Shown: piece after piece, positions 24,403-34,468 of the stretch
Layout: every line of letters starts with the position of its first letter
Position numbering within the stretch: position 1 is the stretch's first letter
Assembly (NCBI RefSeq): GCF_023343835.1
Contig: NC_064438.1
Coordinates: 13,683,077-13,747,076 of the forward strand
Source of the DNA: Lagopus muta
Taxonomy: Eukaryota; Chordata; Aves; Galliformes; Phasianidae
Reading direction: 5' to 3'
DNA: 64,000 bases
The notes under the pieces: model-generated
The model's input: the letters and a program-made list of their open reading frames with translations, nothing else
What the model was told of the DNA's origin: nothing
Databases searched by the model: none
Position numbers and translations under genes: made by a program

Positions 24403-24565
24403 GTGCAGAGGATGTGTGCAGCCAGGCAGATGCTGCTGCTACTGCTGGCCTTCCTGGCCTATGCATTGGATTCAGCTGCGGCGTATGGCACGGCAGAGAC
24501 CCTCTGTGGTGGGGAGCTGGTGGACACGCTGCAGTTCGTCTGCGGGGACAGGGGCTTCTACTTCA
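24403..24565 (+). other. IGF2: IGF2 exon 2
   Basis: The exon is bounded by the acceptor AG at 24401-24402 and the donor GTAAGT at 24566. It carries nine bases (Val-Gln-Arg codons when read in frame) before the standard ATG at 24412. It then encodes the signal peptide and the B domain up to the first base of a Ser codon. Confidence 0.93.
24412..24565 (+). CDS. IGF2: IGF2 coding exon: signal peptide and B domain
   Basis: This encodes [20 protein letters not shown] and the rest of a signal peptide cleaved after about residue 24. The receptor-binding B domain follows, with its two cysteines (LCGG and VCGD) and the GFYFS end. The ATG has A at -3 but T at +4, a weaker context than the upstream exon 1 ATG. 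The exon ends after one base of a Ser codon (phase 1), as in insulin-family genes. Confidence 0.95.
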
Positions 24566-27500
24566 GTAAGTTCTACTTGCTTACATGATGCTCAGTGCCC
24601 GCCTCGTGCTATGCCAAGATGATGCAGATGGAGCTGGGTTGGGATGGGAAGGATGGATTCGCTACCCCAGTGCTTTTTAAGGCAGTGTTGTGCACGGTGA
24701 GAAGAGGAGCAAAATGAGTGATAAGCCGAGGGATGGTCCAATGGGGAAGCTGGGTCTTATGTTCCATGCTCAGATGTGGCTGGGCAGCGCTGATAAGTAG
24801 TTGATTCGCTGTTGATGTGGATAAGTCTTCAAAATAATGAGGATTTCTGCTGAGCTGGGATTCCAGCTTGTTTTTAAACCCAGATAGGCTCTGCTTGGAT
24901 ATAACCACAGGTTCTGAGCCCTCCCAGGTGGCCTCCTGGCTACTTGCTAATGACACCAATGTCTGACCTTCTAAACAGCATAGCCAGTGCCAAAAACCGC
25001 AGTGTCGCTGTTGTCCACAGAGTTCAGGGATCTGCAGAGGTGTTGCATGGAACATGTTTTCCTTGAGTGTTTTTAAGATTTGGACCATACGTGCAAAAAT
25101 ACAAGAGCTCAACTAGTAGATGAGGAGGAGTAAGGTGATGGATGTTCGGTAATACATGCACAGATGAGAGTGCTTTAGGTGTGATGCCTTCTGGTGGTAT
25201 AGTATTCTCCTTGCACAGGAGAGGCAAGAACCTGTGTCCTGCAAGCCACTGCTGACTGAACTCTATAATATACTACAGGAAGTACACAAGGCATAGCAGT
25301 AGGGAAAACAATGCAGGTAGCGCAGCTGCACCTAGCATCCTTGCCTCTGCTTTGGAGAAACTTACATTACAATGATACACTCTTGAGTAACGTATTGAGC
25401 TGTTTTTTTTTTTTTTATATAGCAGTCCCAAGAGCCATCCTCCCTCTATTCCCAATCTAGCATTTACAGGGAGTGAGCTGCTGCAAGCTTTGGAGAAGAC
25501 CCTTGCAATGCAATGGAAAGTGCAGCAATAACAGCAGAATAGCAAGGTCCCTGGCTACAGCAAGTGAGAACTTGCTCAAATGTAACAACCATAGGCACTG
25601 AAATAAAAGAAAGAATCTGCTTACCTTCATAGGGCCTCAGGCAGATAGGGATCTTCAGCAAGATCCCCTTCCTCCACTCCAACCCTTAAATGAGGTCTGG
25701 GATTAGGGTGCATTGCGTGCACCTGAGCTCCCCTGGATTAGCCCTGCCTTCCCACCAGGTGCTCAATCACTGGTTCAAGGCATGAATTTGCATTTCTACT
25801 ACAACCCTATACCCAGCCAGGCTGGGCTGCAGTTGGCTGAGAGTTACTCCATCCACAGACTGTGGAGGGTGCATAGGGTGTAGGGGTCAGGCTGTATGTG
25901 GTCCAGCTACCATCAGGCTTCAGCCTGCGTTACTTCACAAGTGTGGTGGCATTGCAGGTGGCTTTTCTTCTAGCCAGGCCCTGCGGGTGATGGCTTTGTT
26001 CTGGTGATGTAATGTTTTTGGGAGCACTGTTCCTTTCTCTCTGAGCCCAGCTAGGGGTTTCCACCATAACTGCCCTTCTCGTCTCATCTCCCCCTTTTCT
26101 CCTACCACTGAGCCACACTGGGGTGAGGGGACTGGGTTTTGCCTTCCATATCTGTGGCAAGCTCCCATCCCAGTCTCACACCTCTTTCTCTCTCTGTAGA
26201 GGAGCATCCACCTCCCTCCGCTTGCTTCTCTTCTTTCCTCCCCCTCTCTGGGGATGAAAGGGAATGGGGCTTTTGTTTTACAGGCAAACTGACCTCCTTT
26301 CACCTCGAATAACCCATCCTCTCAGTCCAAAATAAAAACACTTTTGAAGGCAGAAATGTAGCTTTGTGCCAAGTGACCAGTCTGGTGCTCAAAAGGGGAT
26401 TCTTGCTCTTCTTTTTCACCTGTCTCCTTCCTTCTTGTTGAATGTTTCTGGAGAGTTCAACCACTGGGGGATGAAGGAAAACCTACCAGTCCCATATTTC
26501 CATCTCTTCAGCAACTGTTGAGGTTGCAGTGAATGTACATTTGTCACTGGTTCTATTCGATGAAGGTCTTGGTGATCCACAATTCCCCTCTTTCTTCCCT
26601 CTAGCTCCATCAGTTGTTCCAGTGAAGGCATTAGTTCTTCTGCCCGTATTAATCTTCACTCTTGACTTGTTGTGGCAAATGTTATTTCCACTGCACAGAC
26701 TCTTATCTCTGGGGGTCCCTTCCAACCCCTACAATTCTATGATTCTGTAGGGCATGTTTATGTTTCACAGTCCTGGTTTATGTCTTTAACACTGAGGCTG
26801 GGATTGTCCTGACCAATTGTCCATCTGCTACTGGCATGACAGCTGCAACCTGAGGACAAACCTGTGCCAGCAGTGTGTTTCATACCTGAGGTAGATGACT
26901 TTGGTGGCCTTGTCTCACAAGTACAGGTGGCTCTGCATGCTGGAATGGGCTGCCTGGTAATCCTGAGAAAAAATGGAAATGGCATGAAAATCTGCCACTG
27001 GTTTTCTGCTGCTGCAGTAATTTAAGCTAAGGTGTAGCTTCTCTATTCCAAGATGCAGCAGTTTGCATCTGGATGCAGTGTGTCTGCAGTGTTTCACACC
27101 CCTGGTGTTCCAGGGTGGGGAAATACACAGTGCAGGTTGAGGAGGGTGCACCCTGATGATGGAGATGCCTGTCCGTCCATTGGCACAGAGCATGAACCCA
27201 GCTGCCAGGTTCCCTTGGAAATACCATGAGAGCTGATGCTTGGGGCTCGGGATGTTGAAGCTGCCTCCAAAATCCTATAATGGGGGTGTTTCAGCACCAC
27301 TGGCATCCCACTGTAGGGCTTTTACTACGTAGGCCTCCTTTAAGTCTTGAGGTAGCTGTTTTACACGACTTGTTTGTGAAAGAGACAACAATTTGCATGG
27401 CACACCCTTGGGGATGAGCGCTGCTGGTCCCACGGCAAGCCCTTGCCACATCCCCGGTTGCACCTGAGACCTGCAGCAGTGATATCACCAAGCACTGGGG

Positions 27501-30500
27501 CTGCAAAAGAACAGCTCCAAGGAGGCTGAAGCCCCCAGCTGCAGGCACTGCGTTGCTCTCCCTTTTCTGCAGCAATCTCCATGGATGACTCAAGGCTTGC
27601 AGGTGCCAGCAAGGTGATGCCGTCCTATGGCACGGCCGTGGGGATGGATGCTGAGCATGGAAAAAAAGAAATAGGAAAAAAAAAAAAAAGGGCAAGAGGA
27701 AGTCCCAGCGGCAAATTTGTTGTCATGCACCATCGGCAGGGAAGGGAGAAGGGGCTGCGGGGGGAGAGGCGTCCGACTTCTCTGTAAACAACAGCTCCTG
27801 TTTCCTCCTTTCCAACAGCTGATAAGAATTTAGCTCTTTGCGGCCGCTTGTGCTGACGGGGCACATTCTTGCGTGCCGCCGCTCCTGCGAATAATACTAG
27901 GAAAAAGCAGGGGGGAAAGCGCAGTGCCGGGGCTAGGGGAGGGACAGGCTGGGGGCACTGGGACGGGGACGGCACTGCACAAAGGCCCCCTTGTTGCTCC
28001 CGACATTCCTGCGCCAGGGGTGTGGGGACTGTTTGCACCCAAAGTCCCCTTCCACTCGGCTTGCCGCCTGACGGACCGGAGGAGAGGGGAGCCGAAGGTG
28101 GGGACATGCCTCGGTGCCACAATCCAGGGAAGGGACCCTCCCATCCCTCTGGGTGCCCCCACCCCTGGGGTGTCCCAGGAGCACTGCTGGGATGCTCAGC
28201 AAGTCCCGTTAGGATGCTTGACCACCACTATTGGAGCGCTCACCAGTTCCCACCAGGATGCTCGGTGCATCCATCAGGACAGCGTGATGCCAAAGGGCAC
28301 CAGCAGGCAGAGGTTTTTGGTGGAGCACAGTTTTTCAAGGAACACATCTGCTTCCCAAGCCCCCTGGGAAGGCCAGGAGGAAGCATGATGCCTTAGGGGA
28401 AGGCAGTAATTGCAGAAATGGGAAGTGGATGGGGAGCGGAGGAGGAGAAATGCTTCACCCCCTGCTTTACCATGTTCTGGCTTTGGCAGTGATGTTCAAG
28501 TGAGATGCTGCTGGTGGATGAAAGCCAAGGAATTCAACCTTTAGTCTGTGCGTAAATTGTGCTACGGAACAAAACCCTTTCCCCAATCCAGGTCAGCAGC
28601 AATATCACTGTTAACTAGAAATGTCCTGGCATCTTTTCCCCTGGGTTATTATCTCCAGGTGCTTTCTGATGCTAAATCCCTGTTTGTTATGTTTGCCTGT
28701 TTTTTTCCTCTGCAGCAGTGTTCCCATAGAGGATGGGGTTGGCATTTGGCTCAATGGGTATGGACTATTATGTAATGGGAGATGTGCCCCCCCAGGCCCT
28801 TGCAAGGATGCTGGCAGCAGTGCCAGCAAGGGGAATGGCATGTAGGGACTTTATGCAACAGAGCAAGGGCAATGCTGGAGGGCAAGCGACATGCGCATGG
28901 TGGGCAAAACAAAGGGGTGCTGATAGGCCAGGGCTGGTTCACCCAAACAGTGCCCTTGGTGTCGGGTGGTTGCATCTGTTTTGATGCATATCTATCATAC
29001 ACATACAGCATATATATAGAATCATAGAATTGTTTGAGTTGGAAGGGACCCTTAAGAGTCATCTAATCCAGCTCCCCTGCAGTGATATCTACTGTGGGCG
29101 TACATATGTGAAGAATACATGTACATGACCTCAGGTTGTCTCACCTTCCCCCCTCTCTGCTAGCCACTGCCACCCAGATTGCCTGCCTTGGAATCACTTG
29201 CATGGCAATGGACACTCAGCTCACCCAACTGCATTGCAAGGGAGGGCCCAACCCAGTATGCTTGCTGGCAATGAGCATTTTAAGGATAGAAGAATAAGCT
29301 CCCAGCAGTGCTCCTATCACCAAGCCTTTGCTGAGATGGAACCATCCTTTTCACTTTGCTATGTAGCTGGCTAAAAGTTGCATCTGAAAGTTTTCCGGAG
29401 AAGTAAAAATAAAGACTTAAAAAAAAAAAAAAAGGAAAAAGGAGAGGTAATTGCCAAAATAAGAAGTGGAATGGGAAAGAATGTGGAAAATCAAGCATTT
29501 AAACGACTGCCAAGGGTGGGCTGCACGGTATGAGTCAGTTGTTTCATTGCAATGCACCCGATGCTGTGTTTGCTCTCGTGACCTCAGTGCACGGTGGTGA
29601 TGCTCCAGAGCAGAGCAGAGGGCTCACTGCAAATGGAGTGAGGGCTGAGTTTGACAGATAGCAGGTGCTGTGCTGCCCAGGGCTTTGCTTTTGCAAAATG
29701 TGTTGAAGGAAGGTCACGGTGTGTTTTGCATGCTGGTGTTATACACATAAGGCTGCACTGTACATGTGTGCCTGCATCGCACACACGGGGCTGCATTGCA
29801 TGCACCAGGCTGCATTCCACATGCAGAAAATGTTTTGGCTTTGCATCTTGTCCTGGGGCACTTTGGGTGGCCATCCAGATGGAGTTCCCCATGAGGAAAT
29901 CAGTCAACACCTTGCAAGCCAAAGCCTTAAAATCTTGAGTGCCTTCATCTGGAGCACATGGTGGGATCATGGGTTGTACACAGGGCCAAAGCAGCATTCT
30001 CTCAGCTGGGCTGTGGTACTGGGTCTCTTTTGCAGCCCCGCTGATCCTGGCCTCTACTCCAGTGTAGGCACTGGTCCCCTCCACTTCAGCCCCTTGCCTT
30101 GGCCCTGTGTATGAAAGCCCAGAGAAAACCATTTAGTTTGGGACCATTATACATTTTGGAAGTCGCTTTTCCCAAGAACATTTGCTTTGCCCCCAAAATC
30201 CAAATTTACCCATTGATTTTCTTTCAAGAGGGGAAGGAACAAAATAAAGCTGATCTGAGCCAGCCTTCTGGAGTGTTTTCTCTGTACTTAAATACTGACA
30301 TGAGATGTGCTGCATTGTTGCTGTACTGGACACTGGTTTTTGCATCCTTCTGCAGGAAGAAACAGGAGAGGAACCCTTATTAAAAGATTAAGTTTAATAG
30401 CTATTCTTGGCGTGCCGTCACAGGCCTGTATTCTTTCTGCAGCTGCCTACGAGCTGTCCCATCTGGTAAAATTTAGCCGTGTTGGTTCGCTTCACCTGCC

Positions 30501-32110
30501 CAAGCATCAACACGGCAGAGGGAGGTTGGCAGCCTCAGCGCCGCGCTGCTTCTTTCTAATAAAACTCTCTTGCCAGGATCAACATCGCAGACATTTGTGG
30601 TAATCGGTGCGGCGTCTGCATCCGGACTGCTGTCCGCGCTGGGCTTGCTAAGGAGCAATAGGAAGGGAATAAATTACAGCAATAGAAAGTGCCTTCAATT
30701 AGTGTTCTGCGCACACCGGGAGCCCTGTCAGCATTGAGAGTGTTTGTCTAGGAAGGCCATCATGGGAAACTCAGGCTTTTTGTGGGCATATGTCAAAGAA
30801 GATGAGTGTTTTGGGAGAAGTGCTGCTGGTTTTGAAATACAGTGATCATGAGGCTGTGGAGGTGCCAGCTTGGGACCCTGCAGTCTGTGGTCACTGCAGG
30901 AGAGATGCCGTCAAGGCAACAGGCAACAGGTGAAAGGTGACGAAGCTATGGTCTACATTGATGGCTAACGCTCAGGCCTTTACCCCTACAGGTAGACCAG
31001 TGGGACGAAATAACAGGAGGATCAACCGTGGTATCGTGGAGGAGTGCTGCTTTCGGAGCTGCGACCTGGCTCTGCTGGAAACCTACTGTGCCAAGTCCGT
31101 CAAGTCAGAGCGTGACCTCTCCGCCACCTCCCTTGCGGGCCTCCCAGCCCTCAACAAGGTAAGGCTGCACTCAGGCCGCTAGCTCCCTGAAGCAAGAAAG
31201 AGGAGAAAAGGGAGGCCATCAGTAGGGGAGGACTGCTGCTGGCTCTACGATCTGCTGCTTCTGCAGCCAAGGCAGCATGCAGAGCCTTGAAGTGTTTATA
31301 GCTGTTGAGGAGTCAAAGAAATTGCAGAAAACAAACTTCTAACCATTGACTCATAGAACGGTTTGGGTTGGAAGAGCCCCCTAGTGATTATCTAGTCCAT
31401 CCCTGCCATGGGCAGGGACACATCCCACTCTTAGATCAGATTGCCCAAAGGCCCATCCAGTCTGGTCTCGAATGCCTTCAGAGAGTGGGCACCCACAGCT
31501 CTTCTGGACAGCCTTTCCCAGCATCTTGCCACCTTGTTGTGGAAAACTTCCTCCTTATATGCAGTTTCCTACAGCTTAAAATCATTGCCCCTTGGCATAT
31601 CCCGACAGGTCCCGATAAAAAGTTTCTCTCGAGCTGCAGCAAGGTCTCCCTGGGACCTTTTCCAAGCTCAACAACCCCAACTCTCCCCACCTTTCCTCAT
31701 GGGAGAGGTGTTCCAGCTTGCTAATAATTCTTGTGGCCCTCCTCTGTCCACATCCTCCTTGTGCTGGGGACCCAATAGAACCTGTAACACGGGCGACCAT
31801 GGGTAGTGGTTACCCCAGGGAAGGTAACCCACCTTGTGTTGACACTGCGTTGTTCTCCCTTCCCCAGGAGAGCTTCCAGAAGCCATCTCACGCCAAGTAC
31901 TCCAAGTACAACGTGTGGCAGAAGAAGAGCTCGCAGCGGCTGCAGCGGGAGGTGCCTGGCATCCTGCGTGCCCGCCGGTACCGGTGGCAGGCAGAGGGGC
32001 TGCAAGCAGCTGAGGAAGCCAGGGCAATGCATCGTCCCCTCATCTCCTTGCCCAGCCAGCGGCCTCCGGCACCGCGGGCATCCCCTGAAGCGACCGGCCC
32101 CCAGGAATGA
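24412..32110 (+). CDS. IGF2: Insulin-like growth factor II precursor (joined from three exons)
   Basis: The coding parts 24412-24565, 30992-31158 and 31868-32110 join into a 187-residue precursor, the known length for chicken IGF-II. IGF-II is a secreted growth factor that signals through the IGF1 and insulin receptors and drives fetal growth. Residues 1-24 are a signal peptide with a Leu-rich core. The B domain ([15 protein letters not shown]...) follows, then a short C domain with RRINR, an A domain starting [11 protein letters not shown], a D domain and an E peptide of about 96 residues. All six insulin-family cysteines are present. The Arg after KSE marks the E-peptide cleavage site, and the QRL end of a preptin-like segment is kept. 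The start is the ATG used in other vertebrates; an upstream in-frame ATG in exon 1 is an alternative. Confidence 0.97.
25504..25803. mobile_element. Solo LTR, copy A, with 5-bp target-site duplication
   Basis: The element starts TGCAATGC and ends CTACTACA, so it has the TG...CA ends of an LTR. It is flanked by ACCCT on both sides (25499-25503 and 25804-25808), a perfect 5-bp target-site duplication. A related copy lies at 42082-42386, sharing long blocks such as CCCACCAGGTGCTCAATCAC. No internal retroviral region is present, so it is a solo LTR left by recombination. The family is not identified, and orientation cannot be fixed from the ends alone. It lies inside IGF2 intron 2. Confidence 0.8.
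26705..26748 (+). mobile_element. CR1 LINE 3' tail (sense)
   Basis: GGGGGTCCCTTCCAACCCCT followed by an ATTCTATGATTCT-type terminus is the typical 3' end of an avian CR1. Only the last 45 bases or so are clearly kept. It is sense relative to IGF2. Confidence 0.8.
27815..27826 (+). promoter_or_regulatory. Candidate overlapping E-box/GATA element
   Basis: CAGCTGATAAG joins an E-box (CAGCTG) and a GATA site (TGATAAG), preceded by ETS-like TTTCCTCC. It lies at the start of a CpG-containing segment with a NotI site in intron 2. A regulatory role is inferred from motifs only. Confidence 0.3.
29019..29090 (-). mobile_element. CR1 LINE 3' tail (antisense)
   Basis: AGAATCATAGAATTGTTTGA, then GTTGGAAGGGACCCTTAAGA and a CATCTAATCCAGCTCCCCTG stretch, is the reverse complement of a CR1 3' end. 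It is antisense to IGF2 and lies in intron 2, truncated to about 70 bases. Confidence 0.88.
30370..30745. promoter_or_regulatory. Candidate conserved element near the end of intron 2
   Basis: This block upstream of exon 3 is free of repeats and has scattered CpGs, E-boxes (CAGCTG), homeobox-type TAAT cores (CAATTAGTG near 30697) and an overall composition unlike the flanking intron. Its position, about 250 bases before exon 3, would suit an intronic enhancer. Conservation could not be tested here, so this is only a candidate. Confidence 0.3.
30992..31158 (+). CDS. IGF2: IGF2 coding exon: C, A, D domains and start of E peptide
   Basis: The exon completes a Ser codon (A|GT), then encodes [12 protein letters not shown] (C domain), the A domain beginning [20 protein letters not shown] and the D domain KSVKSE. 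Arg at the E-peptide boundary and the first E-peptide residues, to ALNK, follow. The four A-domain cysteines are intact. The donor is AAG|GTAAGG at 31158/31159, phase 0. Confidence 0.97.
31159..31867 (+). other. IGF2: IGF2 intron 3
   Basis: A short, 709-base intron starting GTAAGG and ending TTCCCCAG. More than half of it (31351-31782) is an antisense CR1 fragment, so the intron has been enlarged by a retroposition. Confidence 0.92.
31351..31782 (-). mobile_element. CR1 LINE 3' fragment (antisense) in IGF2 intron 3
   Basis: The left end TCATAGAACGGTTTGGGTTG is the reverse complement of a CR1 3' terminus. The following 400 bases match the CR1 3' region read backwards, with phrases such as GGCCCATCCAGTCTGGTCTC and CCAGCATCTTGCCACCTTG, and the fragment ends near CTTGTGCTGGGGACCC. 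It is 5'-truncated, as is typical for CR1. It does not disturb the exon 3 donor or exon 4 acceptor. Confidence 0.92.
31868..32110 (+). CDS. IGF2: IGF2 last coding exon: E peptide end
   Basis: The exon encodes the last 80 residues of the precursor, starting [20 protein letters not shown] and ending ATGPQE before TGA at 32108-32110. This part is highly basic, with LRARRYRW as a possible convertase site, and ends Pro-rich. The QKKSSQRL stretch aligns with the C-terminal end of mammalian preptin. E peptides vary much more between vertebrate classes than the mature hormone. Confidence 0.95.
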   Translation, partial: ESFQKPSHAKYSKYNVWQKKSSQRLQREVPGILRARRYRWQAEGLQAAEEARAMHRPLISLPSQRPPAPRASPEATGPQE

Positions 32111-32557
32111 ACTGTGACCGGCCGGCTGGATTTGCGATCTCCCGGGGAGAGACTGGCGAGACTCGGCCCCCCCTGAGCCCCTCCGTCCCCAAGCCGAGGA
32201 GCGGGGCGGCAGGCACCATCACGCCGCTCCGGCCCCAACCAAACAACTGACACAAGCAAGGAGGGGATGGCAGCGGCCGTGTGCAGCGTCCTCCTTTTGG
32301 GGTGGGGGGGAGGGTTGTTTCGTTTCCCAGGCCTGTTTCGTTTCCCTCGCGCACCCAGTATTTTTCAAGCCTTGTACTTACGAAGGGACAGTTGGGCACT
32401 TGAACTTTTTGCTGCCGGGCGCTGTGTGACATCCCCAGTGCCAACACTAGAAGACAAAAGAACGAGCAAGAGGGAAAAAGGATATGAAGTTAACTTTTCT
32501 TTTAAATTTTATTTTATTTTTCTCAAGAAGAAAAGTCCATTCCATGTCTTTCTTGAC

Positions 32558-32563
32558 AATAAA
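32558..32563 (+). terminator. IGF2: Proximal poly(A) signal AATAAA
   Basis: AATAAA lies 447 bases after the stop. A T-rich run follows at 32632-32647, about 70 bases on, further than usual for a downstream element. Use is uncertain. Confidence 0.4.
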
Positions 32564-32820
32564 GTGAAAAGCAAAAACAAATGGGGAGAGATGTTGAGGG
32601 ATGTAACTTTTTTGCCTCATTCCCATCCAACTTTTTTTTTTTTTTCTTTCTTTTTTTGTTGGTAACTTTTCTTATTTTTATAACTTTTTTTTGCACCTTT
32701 AAAAAGAAAATGTAACTGAGACGAAGTTCCGAGGAGTCCCATCTGCATTTTTTGTGTGTGTGCTTAATTACAAGATTCCAAATCGACTTGCACCTTTTTG
32801 AAACCATCGCTGACGGGAGA

Positions 32821-32891
32821 AAGAGAGGAAGAGGAGAGAGAGAGAGAGAAAGAGAGAGAAGAAAAAGGAAAGGGGAAAAAAAAAAAAAAAA
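32821..32891. repeat. GA-rich repeat with A tract
   Basis: A (GA)n-like run, with AGAGAG units around 32835-32862, merges into an A tract of about 14 bases. It is a simple sequence within the IGF2 3' UTR. Confidence 0.85.
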
Positions 32892-33660
32892 GTGAGCTGA
32901 TGCTCACTTTAAATGGAGGAGGCGTCTGCATTGCACATTTGCCACGGATTTAGTTGATTTATATATATAATATATTATATAACTTTTTTGGCAAAAAAGC
33001 ACTATTTTTATGGGACATTTTGTGTAGTATCTGAAGAGGGATTGTAATGTTTAAAATGTGTTATGGTGCTAAAGTAAGTTGGAAGGGAAAAAACCCAGAA
33101 ATAGCAAGGGAGGGTGGGGAGGGAAGAACAAGATAGCGAATACTGAACTTGAAATTTTAGCTTTTCGTTTTAGGAAAAGTGTGATAAATGTGTTTCTTTT
33201 CTCTTCTGAAATATAGCTTGGTCATGACCATATGAGCTAGTTGGCTGTCACTCATGTACACAGATGCACGCACACACAGAAATACATCTACACGCGTTCT
33301 TTTTTTTTTTCTTTCTTTTATTTTTTTTTAAGAAAAAAACAACGATTTAGACTAAAAGGGAACTGTTCTAGATACAAACTATTCTGAATGGTGAAGGTAT
33401 TGCCGGTTACAACTCCAGGCCCTGCTTCTGTGTGGATCCTGGTGAAGATCAGCTTCTCCATCCTCTCAACCCTGACGGCTTGCTTGCTGTGCGGAAATGC
33501 CAGCCCCGTGTCCCTCTGTCTCCTTTTCCTTCTCTTGCCCCTTGCGTTCTTCTTGCAGAACCCCCTGCCCTCCTCCCCTTGCCCCATGCCCAAGGCTGTG
33601 GAAGATGGCCCTTGGGAATGATGGGGACCCTCCCCACATGGGGCAAGTGTCCCCCCCGGC

Positions 33661-33968
33661 GTAGTGGCCTCCACCAATGCGATGGCCTCAGTCAGCATGG
33701 TGACCTTCATCAGCATGGTGGCCTCAACCAATTTGATGGCCGTGGTCAGCATGATGGACGGTCTCCGTCAACGTAGTGGCTTCCATCAACATGCTTTCCT
33801 CCATCGCTGTGATGGCCTCAGTCAGGATGATGGATGACCTCCATCAGCATGGACAGCCACCATCAACGTGGATGGTCTCCATCAACATGGATGGCTTCTG
33901 TCATCGCGGTGGCCTTTGTCAACCTGGTGACCTCCATCAGTGTGGTGGCCTCTTTCTGCCTGATGGCT
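33661..33968 (+). repeat. IGF2: 18-bp minisatellite in the IGF2 3' UTR
   Basis: About 16 degenerate copies of an 18-base unit, close to GGCCTCCATCAGCATGGT, run head to tail for about 310 bases. Most units are exactly 18 bases, with a few of 19-22. Because 18 is a multiple of three, frames through it stay open on both strands and give six-residue periodic peptides, which are not genes. Confidence 0.9.
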
Positions 33969-34159
33969 GGGTTAGGTTCCCAGGCAGGGAAAAGGCAAGT
34001 CTCTCACTTGAGACTCGGGACTCAATGAGCAGATGGGTTGGAGAGGTGGGCAGAGGGCTGTAAAATAGGTTGGTTTTTAAAATAATATATATTATCTGTC
34101 TAGGAACCATAAAAAGGGGGGAATCAATTACATCTCCCTATGATATACTCTCACTTGCT

Positions 34160-34165
34160 AATAAA
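34160..34165 (+). terminator. IGF2: Internal poly(A) signal AATAAA
   Basis: AATAAA is followed within 25-45 bases by T/G-rich sequence (CTGTACTTGCTTTGTCTTA), a good candidate for a transcript ending near 34.19 kb. This would give a 3' UTR of about 2.1 kb. Confidence 0.5.
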
Positions 34166-34276
34166 ACGGGGACACTCTGTTAACCAGTTCTGTACTTGCT
34201 TTGTCTTATATATCCATACATTTAAAACAAACAAAAAAAAAGACTACTTGAATTGTATTCTATTTCGTGGTTTTGA

Positions 34277-34309
34277 GGGGAGGGCTAGGGGAGTCTCAAG
34301 AGAGGGAGG
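34277..34309 (+). other. IGF2: G-quadruplex candidate 1 (IGF2 3' UTR)
   Basis: Four runs of three or more G lie within about 33 bases on the sense strand (GGGG, GGG, GGGG and GGG), with one longer loop of 12 bases. It lies between the internal poly(A) signal and candidate 2. Confidence 0.5.
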
Positions 34310-34468
34310 ATTTTAATGTATAATCATTTTGTTTGTTATTACCTTGCAATGTTGAGCCATGAAGCCTTTGTTTAAAAAAGAAATGGCACTGCAATACACA
34401 ACAAAGAAAATCCTTTATTTATTTTATTAAATATATATGGAAAAGAATGAAAATTGGTCCAAATTAAA

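Larger units (their letters stand above)
24566..30991 (+). other. IGF2: IGF2 intron 2
   Basis: A 6.4-kb intron with GTAAGT at its start and CCCCTACAG at its end. It contains a solo LTR (25504-25803), CR1 tails at 26705-26748 and 29019-29090, A-rich tracts near 27661-27690 and 29418-29434, a CpG-containing segment at about 27810-28150, and a repeat-free motif-rich block at 30370-30745. No miR-483-like hairpin, as in eutherian IGF2, was recognised. Confidence 0.85.

Noticed and set aside
27869..28396. Overlapping 171-175 codon open frames in intron 2
   Set aside because: Two overlapping frames in a CpG-containing segment, without domains; typical of GC-rich DNA.
24566..30991. miR-483 homologue in IGF2 intron 2
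   Set aside because: No stretch resembling the mature miRNA or a clear 70-base hairpin was found; the miRNA is known from eutherians.
33318..33752. 144-codon minus-strand open frame in the IGF2 3' UTR, with six-residue repeats
   Set aside because: Caused by the 18-bp minisatellite, which keeps frames open on both strands.
33661..33968. CRISPR-like regular repeat pattern
   Set aside because: Units are contiguous and degenerate with no unique spacers, in a vertebrate genome: a minisatellite.
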